64,000 nucleotides of DNA from Forficula auricularia (Eukaryota; Arthropoda; Insecta; Dermaptera; Forficulidae). The notes beneath the pieces were generated by a model. The model did not search any database. It saw nothing but the letters and a program-made list of their open reading frames with translations, and was not told the DNA's origin. Made by a program: the position numbers and the translations under genes. Positions 9,000 through 21,635 of this stretch are shown piece after piece. The stretch spans positions 1,510,451 to 1,574,450 of the forward strand of contig JALMQS010000225.1 in the NCBI GenBank assembly GCA_024734495.1, in the 5' to 3' direction. Numbering within the stretch: the first letter of the stretch is position 1; every line of letters starts with the position of its first letter.

Positions 9000-10479
9000 C
9001 TTAGTTACTAAGATATCAAACAAAAGAAGAAGAAGAATGTAATATTGGTCAGCATATGCATGGATGTATATATTCGTACTAACAATGCACAACCTTTTAT
9101 TAGGTTGAAAATGTGAATCTTTTAAAATAAGAGACGCTTGAAGGTCAATTCAAATTTTCTTAATTTTAAAAATAAATTTGTTACTTATTTATTTTAGCTT
9201 AAAATTTGTATAATTCTTAAGAAAAATTATTTTGGGGAAAGCATCATCAGACTCAATCATGTTCAAACCTTTCGCGGCACGCTCGCTGTTTGCCAGTAGC
9301 ATCAAAATAGTTCGGTCATTTTTAATATCCATAAGTCGTTTAATAGGAGCCCCTGCTATATAGACAACCAAATTACCACGTCAGTTAAGAGTATCCATAC
9401 CCTGCAAAAATAAGTCGCAAGCAGAAATAAACTATTGGATCTGTCTCCGGCCAATCGCGACTTCAAAGTGTCCTCAGGTAAAGACATCGGAACCCATGGC
9501 CTCAATCAAAGTTTTTTCAACCGATTGAATTGAAATTAAAAACCTACCATTATTTTAACAAAATGAAGCGTTGATTAGTTTTTGGAACATATCGGCCCAC
9601 AAACATTAGTACTTTAGTCCATCACATTTTTAGTTTTTTCTAAACATCTTGAAAATGACTTAAACAATTTTAATACAATTTAATATTCTAATTAAATACC
9701 CTGATGACCCCAAAAAAGGTTATATAAAGTTATATTTTAAAGTACTCTACCCTAGAATAAGATAGTATTTTTTTTTAATTTTATAAAATTTATTCATTTG
9801 ATCGGTATAATGTAGCATAACTCATGGTAAATGATAGTCTGTTTGTCACCATTAAGGCCTTGGTACCGTCGTGCACTTCACGACCTTGCACATATGGACG
9901 GCGCGTCCCTGTTCATAAGTACAAATGATACAATTATGGGAACCAGTTAAGACCGGAAACAGATAGATATTCAAATATATTTACTATTAGTTAGTTAACA
10001 ATTGTTAACTTGACATCTTTCGAGTTTAAATCCAAATTATGTTAATTCTAATTTGTAGGTGAAACCTATCATAGTTTATTATAGTAAACAGAACCTATTG
10101 ATATAAAAGAAACTTCTATTTTATTATTGAAGTAACTCGTTTTCTTTTGTTTAGCTGCCATTTTGTTATGAATTAACGTCATTTATTAGAGAGGAAACAT
10201 TTTAGTTGGCTAGAAATATATTTTAAAATAGATATATTCAAATAAATTTCAAAAAGCATTCAATATCCAACTATTTTAAAAGTCAATAAATAATACACTT
10301 TATTTGATGGTGTCCATTAACTTTTTCTAGCAATAATGAAAGTTCTCCAATCACTTGTTGGCTTAATGGCCATTAATGGCTATTTTTATTTCTTCTACTG
10401 CTCTCAATTACACCTTGTAAAATATCAATTGATGATGTTTTATTTCGATCCGGGTTTCTTCCCAAATGTATTTAACCTA
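9000..10479. other. AT-rich sequence, no gene recognised
   Basis: A minus-strand frame at 9189-9371 has somewhat gene-like composition (with RLMDIKNDRTILMLLANSER), but it is closed by a stop just upstream, has no ATG at its start and no family I recognise. At 9866-9882 GTCGTG and CACGAC form a small perfect stem. The rest is unremarkable. Confidence 0.4.
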
Positions 10480-11055
10480 TTTCTGCAAGAAGCTTCGTTT
10501 TGGAAATTAAGCGCCAGGGCAAATAAATCTGCTCCTCGGCCTTTATCTTCTTCTTCCTGGCTTTCGGAATAGAGAGTTGCTGAGTTCCGGCTGCTCGGGA
10601 CGCAATGGTAGTTCGTTTCCGGTTTCCGGCATCGCTCTCTTTGTGCCTCTTTCTCTATTTATTCTTCACGTCTGTCTGTGTTTTGGTTGCTGCTCTCTTC
10701 TCATCATCCCGGGGATATTTTCGAGCCATGGCCAATAGAGCCGTCGCGACGCCAACTTTCCACCCCAATAGAGCCATCGCTGGGCTCTGTTATTATCAAA
10801 ATACGTCCATATTTCACCTCGTATTGAACCAGCGCTTCTGCCCTCGGCCAAATCTTCGCAGCCCACTAAATAAAGCAAAGCAAATATTTTTCAACAGTAT
10901 ATTTCCCTCCAAGATCTAGTCGATTTTTTGGCTTAAAGCCAAGCATTCTATTTGTGTCTAGCACACTCGAGAAATTTACCAGCTCTCTCTTTCTCTCTCC
11001 CCAGCCTCCCATTTCTCTCTCTCTCTTGATTCATAAAGAACATCAATTGCCTAGA
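10480..11055. promoter_or_regulatory. GC-richer island with GAGA-type and GCCAT words
   Basis: Compositionally distinct and unique in the window. It has pyrimidine tracts at 10981-11028 (GAGAG on the minus strand) and GCCAT at 10728 and 10780, the latter two within near-repeats CCAATAGAGCC. GAGA words plus GCCAT are typical of Drosophila Polycomb response elements, but these short words also arise by chance. Frames at 10605-10919 (plus) and 10666-10878 (minus) show no domain. Confidence 0.3.
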
Positions 11056-12329
11056 GATAAATTTTAACCGCGTCACTCTTTAAAGGTCCATTCTCACTTT
11101 GTTTTATTCGTTATTTTTATTCATAAGTCTATTTTTCTACGAGTAATTTATCAAAACATAATTTAATAGAAATTTATTAAAGATAAATTTCTTCAGAAGA
11201 ATCAAAATTATTATTATTATTACTATTTTTTTTTAATCAAAGCTAAAACATTAATGTACCTTATAAAAAGTTTGTAACAAACTATTTCTTTTGATTATAT
11301 ACAAGTTCAATAAATTCTATTCATTTTATTCGCAACTCACCAATTTTTGAAACCAATTTTATTTCTAAATGAATTAATCAGAAATTTGTTTTTCTGAAAA
11401 AATCTGAAGCCGAGATTTTACAGAAGTATATCTTTCAAGGTGTCCTGGATAAAAAGTGCTTTTTAGAAAATTTTTATGTTTGTAACGAGGGTGTAAGTAT
11501 ATCTTAACAACTTTCTAGATATTTAGTTTATTTAATATCTTTCATTTAATAACTATGAAATTTAGAATTTCAACTAAAAAGTAAAGTAATGGATAATCAG
11601 TAGAGATTGTGGTGTTGGTGCAAGGTGAAACATCTTTAATAAAGATAAGAGTAAAAAAATATTTTATTTAATAATTCATAGTAAATCCATATTAAATAAA
11701 ATATTTATTTACTCTTATCTTTAATAAAGTAATGGAGCAAAAAATAAAAAGATAGATTAGGTAGGAAGTTTATTTCAACCTTTTCTCTTTTTTTTAGCTT
11801 TTTTTCTAAATTTTTTAAAAATATATCAAATAATTTTGATGGAGGCATGACTACAAGTTCTATAAAAAAGTTACTCCATGATCAATTTTAAAATTTGAAA
11901 AATTTGAAAAATTAGTTTTAACTTAAAAATCCTTTTATTTGGCTACAATCATGACTGCCAGCATCCTTTTTTTTTTAATATCAAAACGTAAAATTAGGGA
12001 TGTCTTTTGTTCTAAATATTCCTTAAAATAGCAATACTGACCGCAAATTGATTTTAGCTTTAATTAAATATAATAATTATTATTTTGAATATATCTGTAT
12101 GATTGAACTTTAAATATCCCTTTATATAAAATTTTTAGCACAATCTATGGATTTCAAAAATTGCATATTTAATTGATAAGTAAGAAATTCAAAAATGAGT
12201 AAATACATATTTAAAAATCAAAGCAAAATTGTAACTAGAGTACAAAAATTGAAAACCATGCTGGCGGAACTAGTTTTGAACTAGTTAAGAGATTTTTATT
12301 CAGGTGAGGTTACACGAGTCTCAAGCTTT
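11056..12329. other. AT-rich sequence with one hairpin
   Basis: No gene. A clear inverted repeat lies at 11634-11672 and 11690-11728 (TTTAATAAAGATAAGAGTAA in the arms), with an 18-bp loop. The rest is decayed AT-rich DNA. Confidence 0.6.
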
Positions 12330-12692
12330 TTAGACCCGCCTCCCTCCCCCCTCTGTCAAATTCTGTCATATTTTCATTAAACATCTTCTGTATTGTGACG
12401 TCACACTATCATTTTTTAACCCTATAATTTAATAATTGTAGAAGTTTTTTTATAGATTAAATTTATAGTTACTATATAGTTTGAAACATTGTGCTACTAG
12501 GGAACTATATGGAATTATAATTTATTCTAAGTTTAACTTTACTTTTATTCATATCATGAAATATCTAAAAACTATATTTGAAAAACTTTACAAAATTTTA
12601 ATTTGACTTTTGTGACATCACCATTTTTAAGAACTCCGTCCCCCCTGTCACATTTTGTCCCTCCACCCTAACTGTGTGACGTAATTTATGGA
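12330..12692. mobile_element. Dispersed element, GGnCGTCCATAAATTACG type
   Basis: Right end on the minus strand reads GAGCCGTCCATAAATTACGT then CACACAGTTAGGGTGGAGGG. The same end occurs at 43876-43892 and a variant pair of ends at 53992 and 54375. Inside, CCCCCTGTCACATTTTG and GTGACATCAC-like words recur in two direct blocks (12340-12400 and 12610-12660). Class unknown; no coding sequence. Confidence 0.55.
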
Positions 12693-13269
12693 CGGCTCCT
12701 AACGATTCAGAAAACATTCACTTTTAGTTCTGTAAACGTCGATAAAAATACTAAATAATTAGCTATCGTAAATGCTGCTATATATATATACTACCAATAA
12801 TAATTAGAAATATTGAAATATTTATAATAATTATACGGATAAATATAGATACTTCTCCCGTTATAAAGAATTATAGCTGTTTTTATTCAAGAATTTTCTG
12901 AAAAATGTATATGTTGATTGTGTCATTTACCTTTCTAAACATCTTGTATTTAAATAAAATAAATTAGAATAACAAAATAAAACACACGCTAATATGGAAA
13001 TTTCAGGAAATTCATTAATTTCATTTCTTTTAAAAGATCACATCAAACAAACATTTTTTCTTCTTAATTAAATACAAAAAATAAATTATTTTATCTCTAA
13101 TCGTATTTTGAAAAGGTTAAATTTAAACAAGGGCTAGTTACACTCTTACTGATATTTTTGGTGTTTTTTTATAGCCAAACAGCATGTTATCATTAGTTAA
13201 GCTGAAATAATAACATTAATAATAAGAATAATCTTTCTAATCAGATATTGTTTATTGGATTTTTGTTAT
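12693..13269. other. AT-rich sequence, no gene seen
   Basis: No feature recognised. Confidence 0.5.
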
Positions 13270-13680
13270 AGGGATGGTGGATGGGGGGGGGGGCAGCGTA
13301 TCGTTGCTCATTATCATATCTGAAACCATACAAGGGTCAATAGCGCAGCTAAATCTTTTTCGAGTTAACGAAATTACAGTAATAGTTCTAACTAGTTGGT
13401 CCTTCGAGCCGAATGCGTGCGCGGAATGCAGCGCCGCCGGGCGGCCATTGGCCAGCGTCGTTGTCGTGTCGGCGGAGACGCATAATTAACCAAGCAAGCC
13501 TTCAGCCGGAGATTGATTTAAAATACATGCAATTACGCTAAGTGTTGTGTCGTGGCAAGTTGATGGGGGCCTCTAACCGCCGCACCGAGCTCCCCCATTA
13601 ACATAACTTGTTTCAAGTTAATTAATATTTTAATCGGCATTTAATTCTATGCCATTGTGGATATAAGCTAGTGTTGAGAA
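13270..13680. other. GC-richer, apparently unique island
   Basis: Begins with a G run (13282-13293), followed by about 350 bp of GC-richer sequence with no other copy in the window. The frame at 13274-13489 has no domain. Homeodomain-type words (TTAATTAA-like, CATAATTAACC, CATTAAC) are present. Candidate conserved non-coding or regulatory DNA; this is inference from composition only. Confidence 0.35.
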
Positions 13681-13971
13681 TAACACTCGAGTTTAATTAG
13701 GAGAATTAAAAATGTCGATCTTTTACTATTTAACGTACCTACCCTCATAATTCAAGAATTCAAAATAAAGTACGCGGCATTATTTAGGATTATTTCTTTC
13801 ATGACTTTTAAGCTTTCATCTATAATTACTGTCTAGAAATCAATAATATAATCAAATTAATTGAAGAAGATTTTTATATAATACTTTCTTTCATTTAAAG
13901 CCCGTATTAATTACTTTAAATATATATAGTTAAATGAAGATGAAAAATGAAATCATTCTTAAAGTGATATA

Positions 13972-14633
13972 CACTGCGGTGTAAAAAATTGAGCCTCCAA
14001 TAAAAACTTTATTAAATAGCAAATTATTTTAAAAATTTTTACAAATAACCATATAATTTGTTCTATTAACTCTTAAAGTAACATTATCAATAAATATTGT
14101 TGATAATTTTTGAATTTTATAAAAAAATATGTAAAATTAATTAAATGAATTTAACTTTAAAGGACATCATAGATATTAGAGAAATATTTTTACATTGCAT
14201 AATATTATATACTGGGTTGATTTTTGAAATAATTTCCATCTTTTTTCAAAAAAAGACACCCAAAAAGATACTTAAATCTTTGTTTTCAATGTAAAATTAA
14301 ATTAAAAGGAATAATTACAAATTATCATACTTTCTCAATCTACCTTTACATTTAAATAGAATTTTAATAAAAGGTCGAATTCCATTTAAAATATCAATCA
14401 AATGAATCATTTCGAATAAGCATCATTGATAGTAAGATAAAATATACAAAATGGATATTTCTGAAATTCAAATTATGTGCCTAATTATCTAAATAATCAA
14501 GGACTAAGTCATCGACAAGTGGCAAGTACAATTTCAATAAGTCATTAATATATGGAAACTTGAAAAAAAATTAAAAATGATTTACTATTCAAGTAAGTTT
14601 TTAATGGTGGATCGATTTTTTTGCACCGCAGTG
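13972..14633 (+). mobile_element. Internally deleted Tc1-type element
   Basis: Ends CACTGCGGTGTAAAAAATTG and (minus strand) CACTGCGGTGCAAAAAAATC are inverted repeats of about 40 bp, flanked by TA on both sides (13970-13971 and 14634-14635). 662 bp. Near the right end a frame reads LNNQGLSHRQVASTISIS (about 14495-14545), like the first helix-turn-helix of Tc1-like transposases, preceded by an ATG at 14451 in another frame. The catalytic part is gone. Confidence 0.8.
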
Positions 14634-14635
14634 TA

Positions 14636-15370
14636 ATAAGACAATTTCATTTTGAGGGCTACTTCCACTTTTGAATAATTCTTCATGAAAATCTAGAGCT
14701 CAACCTTCTGGCTCATTATAAATTCAGTTTATTTGAAGAATAGATTCAATGTAGGGGAGCATACACATCTTTCTATGATAAAGTGCATCTGTCTTTGAGA
14801 TTAATATGATTAAACCTATTTCAATATTAAAAAACAAAAATACTCTATTACTTTTGGTTTTTGATTGGGAGGAATGATAAGTCAAAAGAAATTCTCTTGA
14901 TCCTGCAAATAATGATAAATGAAGTTAAGTTGATCAACGACGCTATACCCTATAAGTGGAAATTAAATAATAGCATAGGTAATCTTTATAAATTTAAATA
15001 TAAAAATATACATCCAAATCTTAAAGTAGTTTGTATGTTTATTCTGAAATTGGAGTTAATTTTAGTAAATATAAAATGACAAGTTTCAAAGCATATTGTA
15101 GCTATTCAAAGAATAATTAGAAAATTTTATATGTTTACCATAGGTATAAAAATGTGGAAGAATAATAAATAGTAGTTCACATTCCACATAAAAGACATTT
15201 TCGTTTTTTCAGAGCTGAGTAGAATAAAACTAATTGAAATAGTATATTACAAAGTGTTTTGACTACATTTTTGGAGTTTATTGATTTATGGTAGTTTTTA
15301 TAAGTGTTTGGTCTGAAATTATATGTATTTCTCCAGTTGTATTAATAATGTTCTTATCATTGTAGAAACG
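14636..15370. other. AT-rich sequence, no gene seen
   Basis: A 72-codon frame at 14861-15079 has no recognisable features and strong AT bias. Nothing else seen. Confidence 0.45.
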
Positions 15371-15405
15371 CTGAAGAAGTCGGCAAAGTCGACGAAACTT
15401 TGGTC
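15371..15405 (+). ncRNA. Hammerhead-like motif, isolated
   Basis: CTGAAGA (15371-15377), stem II GTCG/CGAC (15379-15382 and 15390-15393), GAAAC, loop TTTG and GTC (15403-15405). All core positions agree with a minimal type I hammerhead, but the bases next to the core do not pair as stem I. Possibly the 3' remnant of a PLE or related retroelement; no protein is attached. Confidence 0.4.
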
Positions 15406-15955
15406 GAAATTAAAATAATTACTCAAAAAACTTGTCCTTAATTCCCATTATAAACTTTCATATTTATGATAATGTAATATTTTGATTTAATTTATTCAGG
15501 CTCTTCTATCAACAATTATTTACGAATGTAGAAATGTATGACCAAAATGAAATTGTTCTGTCTTTTCAATAAAAAGTTTTCAATTAATTTTATTAATTTA
15601 CGGTAAAAAGCAAAAAGTAAATTAAGTTATTAAATTTTAAATTAGTTTTCTATTAAGCTGATATCTAATGTTTCACTGCTGTTCTATTTATTTCCGTTGG
15701 ACACTCTGGTATGGATAAATTAAATTCCAAAGACTACAAATAGAAGCCGACAATCTTATCAGAATTTAGTCGAAAAAATTTAATGCAAGAATGTAGGGAT
15801 TAATCGGTTTTTTAAAAATTAAAAAAAAATTATAAAGAAAAAATTTATTATTCAGGTATTTCCATTCTCTCGTTGGAAATTAAACTTGAAATATTTTGTT
15901 TTTATGAATTTCATCAAACTTTCAATATTTAGGAAATATTTCTAACTTCCATATT
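15406..15955. other. AT-rich sequence, no gene seen
   Basis: No feature recognised. Confidence 0.5.
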
Positions 15956-16050
15956 TGTAATACGAGCTTTTCGTGAGTGCCTTTGGCACGCCCTCGAAGC
16001 TCGGCCCTCCGGCTGAATGCCCCTGGCGGGCAGCGTCTCGGTCCAAAAAT
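15956..16050. repeat. Short GC-rich dispersed sequence
   Basis: GC-rich patch with CTGGCGGGCAGCGTCT (16023-16038). A near match, CTGGCGGGAAGCGTCT, lies at 35457-35472. The remainder of each patch differs. Likely a decayed mobile-element end. Confidence 0.35.
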
Positions 16051-16482
16051 TTTATTCCTCTTAAAAAACCACACTCCAAATGTATACCCGTAAACTACCG
16101 AAAATACATCGTCTCTTAAAAGTTTCTGCATCTTTAATTTTTTGAGTGGCGAGGGGGGGGAGGAACAATTATCAATATATTTAATGTTTCTTAATTTAAA
16201 ATGAATTGGAGTCTTTCATTTCAAAATTCGAATATATATATATTTCAAATTTGCCTGGTTAATGAAAATAGATTGGAGCCATCAGTTTAAAATCAGAGCT
16301 GAGATTTATATTTCAAAATTTGCCTCGTTAATTAATATATATTTAATGTTTCTTAATTTAAAATCTATTGGTGTTTTTTCATTTTCATTCCAGTTCAAAT
16401 GAATACAATATTATCTAGACACAAAGTCTAAATCAAAAATATATAGTTTTAGTAAAAGAAATCAAGATATAAATATTAATGT

Positions 16483-16680
16483 GACATTGGTCTAGTGGTT
16501 AGAGCTGATGATCATAGTTCAAGAGTTCGTCGGTTCGATTCTAGGCAAGAGGGTAATTTTTTTAGAGAAATTTCTCTAAGCGTTGTTACAAATTAATCTA
16601 GGTGAATATATATAGTATATAATGATCCAATTTGAGGGATGGACATCGAAATCTAATTATTAAATTTTAGAAATTAAAAT
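16483..16680 (+). mobile_element. tRNA-derived SINE
   Basis: The head contains TGGTCTAGTGGTTAGAG (box A) and GGTTCGATTCTAGGC (box B), spaced as in a tRNA, but the acceptor stem does not pair, so it is not a functional tRNA gene. The 3' part, ATAATGATCCAATTTGAGGG to TCTAATTATTAAAT, recurs at 17598-17646 without the head. Confidence 0.65.
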
Positions 16681-16736
16681 ATACCTACTATATATCTACC
16701 GCCGAAAAGTCCCGTCAATGCCTCTCTTTCTATAAT

Positions 16737-16909
16737 ACACGAGGGGCGAACCGCGATTTTAATTAGGTATACACCGTCTTTGGAATTAGGTGGAATTATT
16801 TTGGAATTCATTTGATAATGCCCCTTCATCTATTGTCTTCTACTTAGAAATGAAAGTGGAAGTGGAAGTAGGTGTACACGATATTAGCTCGCGGTTCACA
16901 CCTCGATAA
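16737..16909. mobile_element. TIR element ending CGAGGGGYGAACCGCG
   Basis: CGAGGGGCGAACCGCGATTT at 16740-16759 is inverted relative to AATCGCGGTT-like sequence at 16890-16909, which reads CGCGGTTCACACCTCG. TATACACC near the left pairs with GGTGTACAC near the right. A second copy of the right half (GGTGTACACGATATTAG, then TTCACCCCTCG) is at 43630-43762. Confidence 0.6.
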
Positions 16910-17411
16910 TACAGTTTTGCCCCTTTGATGAAAATTCACAACTTTCACGGTTTCAATTATCATTAAATCTGTGATCCCGAATACAAAATACAGAAAATAC
17001 GTAAAGAAAGAAATTCCGATATCTATGTTTTTCTCAAAGGAAGAGTAACATTCCAATTGAGATTTTTAGAGGATTCCAAACTATCGAAATCGACTACCCT
17101 GCAATCATTCCACCGTCACATTTCACTGGAATGTTCATTACTACATCTCATCAAAACTATCTAATTTAAAGTGACGTGTCCCAACTGAAACTGTTCAATC
17201 TAAATAACACAACCTCCAAAATATTCTCAACTATTCTACCATCCAATTAATTTTTTAACTACATTCAAATTACAAGCGTTTATCTGGTCAACATGGCAAC
17301 TGATGAGACCCGGCGTAGAAAGAATCAACTCTTCATATTTGATGACAGCTTCATTTACTCTTTATTCTTTTCTTTCACTGAGAACAATATTAGCTGCTCT
17401 AACAGCAATTT

Positions 17412-17440
17412 CATTTATTTATTTATTTATTTATTTGACT
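17412..17440. repeat. (ATTT)n microsatellite
   Basis: About seven ATTT units. Confidence 0.9.
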
Positions 17441-17594
17441 TTAGCCATTGTAAGTCCAATGTAAATGTTCCATATAATCACTGAAATAGAAGCACCAAGC
17501 AACATTGCAGAACAGCTATAGTTTTAAAACTGTCAAAGACACAGTCAAAATTTAAGGAAGTACCTGTTTATGAAAAATGTTTTCTATCATTTTT

Positions 17595-17655
17595 GTTATA
17601 TAATGATCCAATTTTAGGGATGGCCATCGAATTCTAATTATTAAATCCATAAATG
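17595..17655 (+). mobile_element. SINE 3' fragment
   Basis: ATAATGATCCAATTTTAGGG and TTCTAATTATTAAAT match the 3' part of the SINE at 16483; the tRNA-like head is absent. Confidence 0.6.
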
Positions 17656-18477
17656 GTATAATAGTTTTGGGATTCTATATCTCTTTGTTCACCGACCTCC
17701 ACGTTAAACGGCTTAGCCGATTGACTTGAAATTTGAAAGACAGCCCCCTGAGGGGACAAGTAACCCGTGTGATTAATAAAAAGTGAACTTTTAGTCCCAG
17801 GCGGAACTTATGCATTTTTTTTCTATTTTATTCCAAGTTCTAATAAAAAAACTCTAAATTTAATCTTTTTAAAACCCACAAACAGTTTAATATAATAAAT
17901 ATATCCAAAGTTTCTAATTAAAACAAATAAAATATAGTAGAACCTCATTATCTCGGGAAAATCTATGCAATATGAAAATATTGTAAAGCACAGCATTTTG
18001 CAGCTGAAAAATGAATTTTCGAGTTGCTGTCACAAAGGTAAAATTAATTTACCACTATTGACACCGCTACCAGAGTATGTCAAAAATTTGAACTTGTAAA
18101 ATACTGCCGATTCAAAACACTTTAAAGGAAACATAAGTATAATAAAGCTCTGGCTTTTGCAAGTATGGGAATGCGAAAAATGGCGACTCCGAAACTATTA
18201 TATTGAATGTGCTTGTGATACTATATGGGCGAGTTAATGTTAAAAATTAATACTTTAATATCAATATTAAAAATGACAATTTTACAATAGAAATATAATT
18301 TTAAAAAAATTATTAATAAAATTTTTTTTAATTTGTTATGTTTATTTGTAAATAATCGATTTGTAACTGCCTTATTACAGTTGAATTTATACTTTAAAAT
18401 AAAATAAAAGTTCAGTTTATAGGCATTCTTGGAATTTTATTTTAATTTTATTAGAGAATATGAAGGTAACAATTTGG
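17656..18477. other. Decayed repeats, no gene
   Basis: 17700-17830 contains CGGCTTAGCCGATTGACTTG, wording common in insect Helitron-like and other mobile DNA. TAGAACCTCATTATCTCGG at 17939-17957 resembles a pogo/Tigger-type end; no partner end was found. Confidence 0.35.
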
Positions 18478-18860
18478 TCGGAAGGGCCCATTTGGCCCTT
18501 TGCTGGATGATTCGGCTGCCTTTTTTGAATGAATTCTGCCGGCTATTAGTGTCCCCCACTTGGTCCCCGTTTTGTCCATTTGGCGTGGTCCCATCTCAGG
18601 GTCCATCGGCATATTTGTGTCTCCATGCTGTTGTTGTGCTGTTGTTGTTGTTTCCGCCAGATCAGCCATCCAATGGGCCGGCAGGGTCATCTCGGAGCGT
18701 AATAAAAAACCGCCCGTGTGTGTCCAGCCCAGGTTTTAGCCCAATGACGCATTAAATGCACTTTATCATGTTCCAATTGGTTTAACAATAACAGACATTT
18801 GAATCTCCGACGGTTTTAATGCCCTTCGGACCAAACGAATTTGCTTATCCAACTCGAATA
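18478..18860. other. GC-richer, apparently unique island
   Basis: GC-richer block with TTGTTG repeats (18625-18650). Opposing frames (18429-18755 plus, 18451-18690 minus) show no domain. Possibly regulatory. It is followed by AT-rich DNA with GATAA and CAATAA words. Confidence 0.35.
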
Positions 18861-20865
18861 AATGTCACCGATAAATAATTAAAAATATTATAATCACAAT
18901 ACAACTCATATTTCTAATGATTAATCTCGAAATCTAGACATACGAATCTTTCTTTATGCATTGTATAATTTAAAATGTGACATTACTTTTGGCTTTAAGA
19001 AGTGAAAAAGAAATTCTTTTACATCAGGTTTCCATTAAAAATAATCCTAAGTTGAGAATTAATGATCCTCCGGCGATTTACGACCCAGCTTTTATCAAAC
19101 TCTGGGCTCAGCCCAACAGCCAAGAAGATTTTTAATAGGAAATCTTAAATATAGTAGCTTCTATAGAATTTCTATCTTAAATTCAAAAGTCTCGTAATTA
19201 TTTCCAACGTCGCCTTTGTACGACAAACTTGTACACGAGTATGCTTTAAGTTTATCTAATAAATATGAAACTTATTTTAGTAGAAGCCCCTCCGGTTTCT
19301 TTTAATTATATCTCCTTAGAGGGGATCCTTTTACTTCTTGAAAGAAAATAAAAACACTCTCAGAGTAATCACTAAATTTTCTCATTTAATGGAACTATGC
19401 GAATAATCTCTTATGCTATTATTCAGGCATCTTTTTAGTTGAATTCTTACTGGTCATATTGTGTACTTACATAATGACTAAATTTTATAAGGCTCACTAA
19501 TGGAATTTCTTTCTCTAAGCGTAACAGAAACTCGAGAGTTTTTTGTACCAATCAATCACATCTATAAAAGGCTGTAAACTAATTGCACTCTTTTACTAGG
19601 AGAGTTTTCTAATTAGAATTACTTTTTTCAATAATCGCATTATTTCATTTCTGAGTATTGAATATAAATCCATCGAGTCCATCATATTTTTCTCTCTGAT
19701 ACACATCTACGAATTATTGGATTCCTTTTGAAAACTACAATTATATGTTTAATCATTTATAATTGATGTGTTATTCTACCAATAATACGATATTTTTATT
19801 CTTTGTTTCGAGCAAAAACCGCGATTCACCCCATATATGAATGAATTCACCGAGTCAGCCAGTTAAGGCTCATTTTTTTATTTATTAAATATATAATACA
19901 ACAATTTTAATATTGTTTTGAAGGATTTAAGACCAGCCACTTGTTCAAACATAATATATAGTTTTTAATATATATGTGCGTCGGTTCTTTAAAGACTTTC
20001 CTGCGCGGGCTTGTCTCATTTTACTCATAGTAATTACATGATCCATGACCAGAAGAAAATGAGTTCGTACTCTTCCAAAGAAAACAACGGTCCTTCTATG
20101 GAGGAAATACCATGTGAAACAGAGGCTATCGGGATCAGCTTGATATATTGGTAAATTTCAGTTAATTGAAACTTATATTTATTATACTATTGAGTTCCAG
20201 ATCCTATTTTTTTACTATTGATGGGTAGAAATTGAAATAAAGACAACTTTCTAATTTTTCTATTGCCTTAACAAACTCAAGTAAAGGTTAATTTTTATTA
20301 TAAGTTGATAATTATTTTTTAATTAATTACATTAGATTTATAGAGGAATAGTACTCTGACTAAATATATTAATTTATTTTGACCTAATGTTAATTTCTAC
20401 CATTTGCGTAATGTGATTTGTTTTGATTCTATTTGAATTCTTCAAAAGGCTCACTTTTAGTTTATAGTAAGAAAAAACATAATAATATTTTGATATACCT
20501 AGTTAATTATTCATTTGTTGTATGTATTTATGTTTAGTCTCGGCGTTAATTTAGTTGTTATTCCTCAAAAAAGAACCCACTGCTTAAGGCCCGAAATGAT
20601 AGCAGAAGCTAAATAAAAGAATTGTCCCGAAATATTGGCCTTGTTTATTTTTTATTGATCTATCACAATAAGAGAAATTCAAGTTTCTTTTTGAAGCTTT
20701 AAATTTGAGGATATATTTACTCTCCAAATTTCGGTCATTTAGCAATTTCAAGTCGGCAAACGATTTTAGCTAGAAAGATAAAGCTTGGTACAAAAAATGC
20801 AACTATTAAATATTTAAACTTTCGTGTCGAAATTTTGTTATCAGAAACGAATTTTTAGGTGATCC
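18861..20865. other. AT-rich sequence, no gene seen
   Basis: About 2 kb with no coding, RNA or clear repeat feature. Small GC-richer patches near 19065-19130 and 19985-20130 have no match elsewhere in the window. Confidence 0.45.
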
Positions 20866-20866
20866 A

Positions 20867-21170
20867 CACTGTTAAAAATTTATTATATAATTTTACTATA
20901 AAAAAGAGAAGTTCGGCCTCAAAACGTTTTAGTAATATTACATACTAGTATTGTAATCTTACAACATATTTTTTACTAAAGCGTATCTAATTAATACAAG
21001 AAAAAAGTAAAGTTACAATTTATTTTTATACCTATTCTTGCAATGAGTTAATGTAATTTTACTAAAATAATATACTACTTTTTTTTACTATACGCAATCT
21101 TCAAAATTTCCTATCTATTTGTATTGTAAACATAAGTATAGTAAATTTACAATTTCTTTTAACAGTGGAC
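20867..21170. mobile_element. MITE with CACTGTTAAAA ends
   Basis: CACACTGTTAAAAATTTATT at the left; read on the minus strand the right end is TCCACTGTTAAAAGAAATTG, and both continue into AAnTTTACTATA. About 305 bp, no coding sequence. The interior is rich in ATTTTACT/AGTAAAAT words. Confidence 0.7.
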
Positions 21171-21487
21171 CTTTTGAATTATTCAAAGTATCGGATTCTA
21201 GACTTACCTATAAAAGAATACCGATGGATTTTGGATGTGTAATAAATGAAAAGGAATGCCGAAGATTGTTTAGTGAACATTAGGTAAGGTTAAGAATAAT
21301 TGACACTAATAGTTGACCCAGTAGTTAAATTCGAGTAATTTAGAAATATATTCGTATCTTCAAAATTAAAGATGAATAATATCTATTCCCTAAAAGAGAC
21401 AAATGAAATGTGATTTTTTTTTTAATATATTACCTACTTATAAACGAATTAAGTTTCTTTAAAATTTGAATTTTTAGTGAATTCACA

Positions 21488-21635
21488 CCTAATTAATGAT
21501 AATTATTTATTGAACAAATAATATAATACAACTACAACGTTTCGTACGACTTTCTGTGATCGAAACGTCGTAGTTGTATTGTATTCTTTGTTCAATAAAT
21601 AATTATAAATAATTATGTGTCAATTCGCTAATAAT
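21488..21635. repeat. Short palindrome with AACGTTTCG centre
   Basis: Arms 21488-21545 and 21562-21622 pair: ATTATTTATTGAACAAA with TTTGTTCAATAAATAAT and ACAACTACAACGTTTCG with CGAAACGTCGTAGTTGT. It has GAAACGTC like other hammerhead-like motifs here but no CTGAnGA plus stem II. Confidence 0.7.

Noticed and set aside
9189..9371. 60-codon minus-strand frame as an exon
   Set aside because: Somewhat gene-like composition but no ATG, an upstream stop, no clear splice sites and no family match from memory.
16483..16560. Possible functional tRNA gene
   Set aside because: Box A and B are good but the acceptor arm does not pair and the downstream sequence recurs at 17595 as a SINE tail.
21488..21635. 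Further hammerhead in the short palindrome
   Set aside because: Has GAAACGTC but neither CTGAnGA at the right distance nor a stem II.
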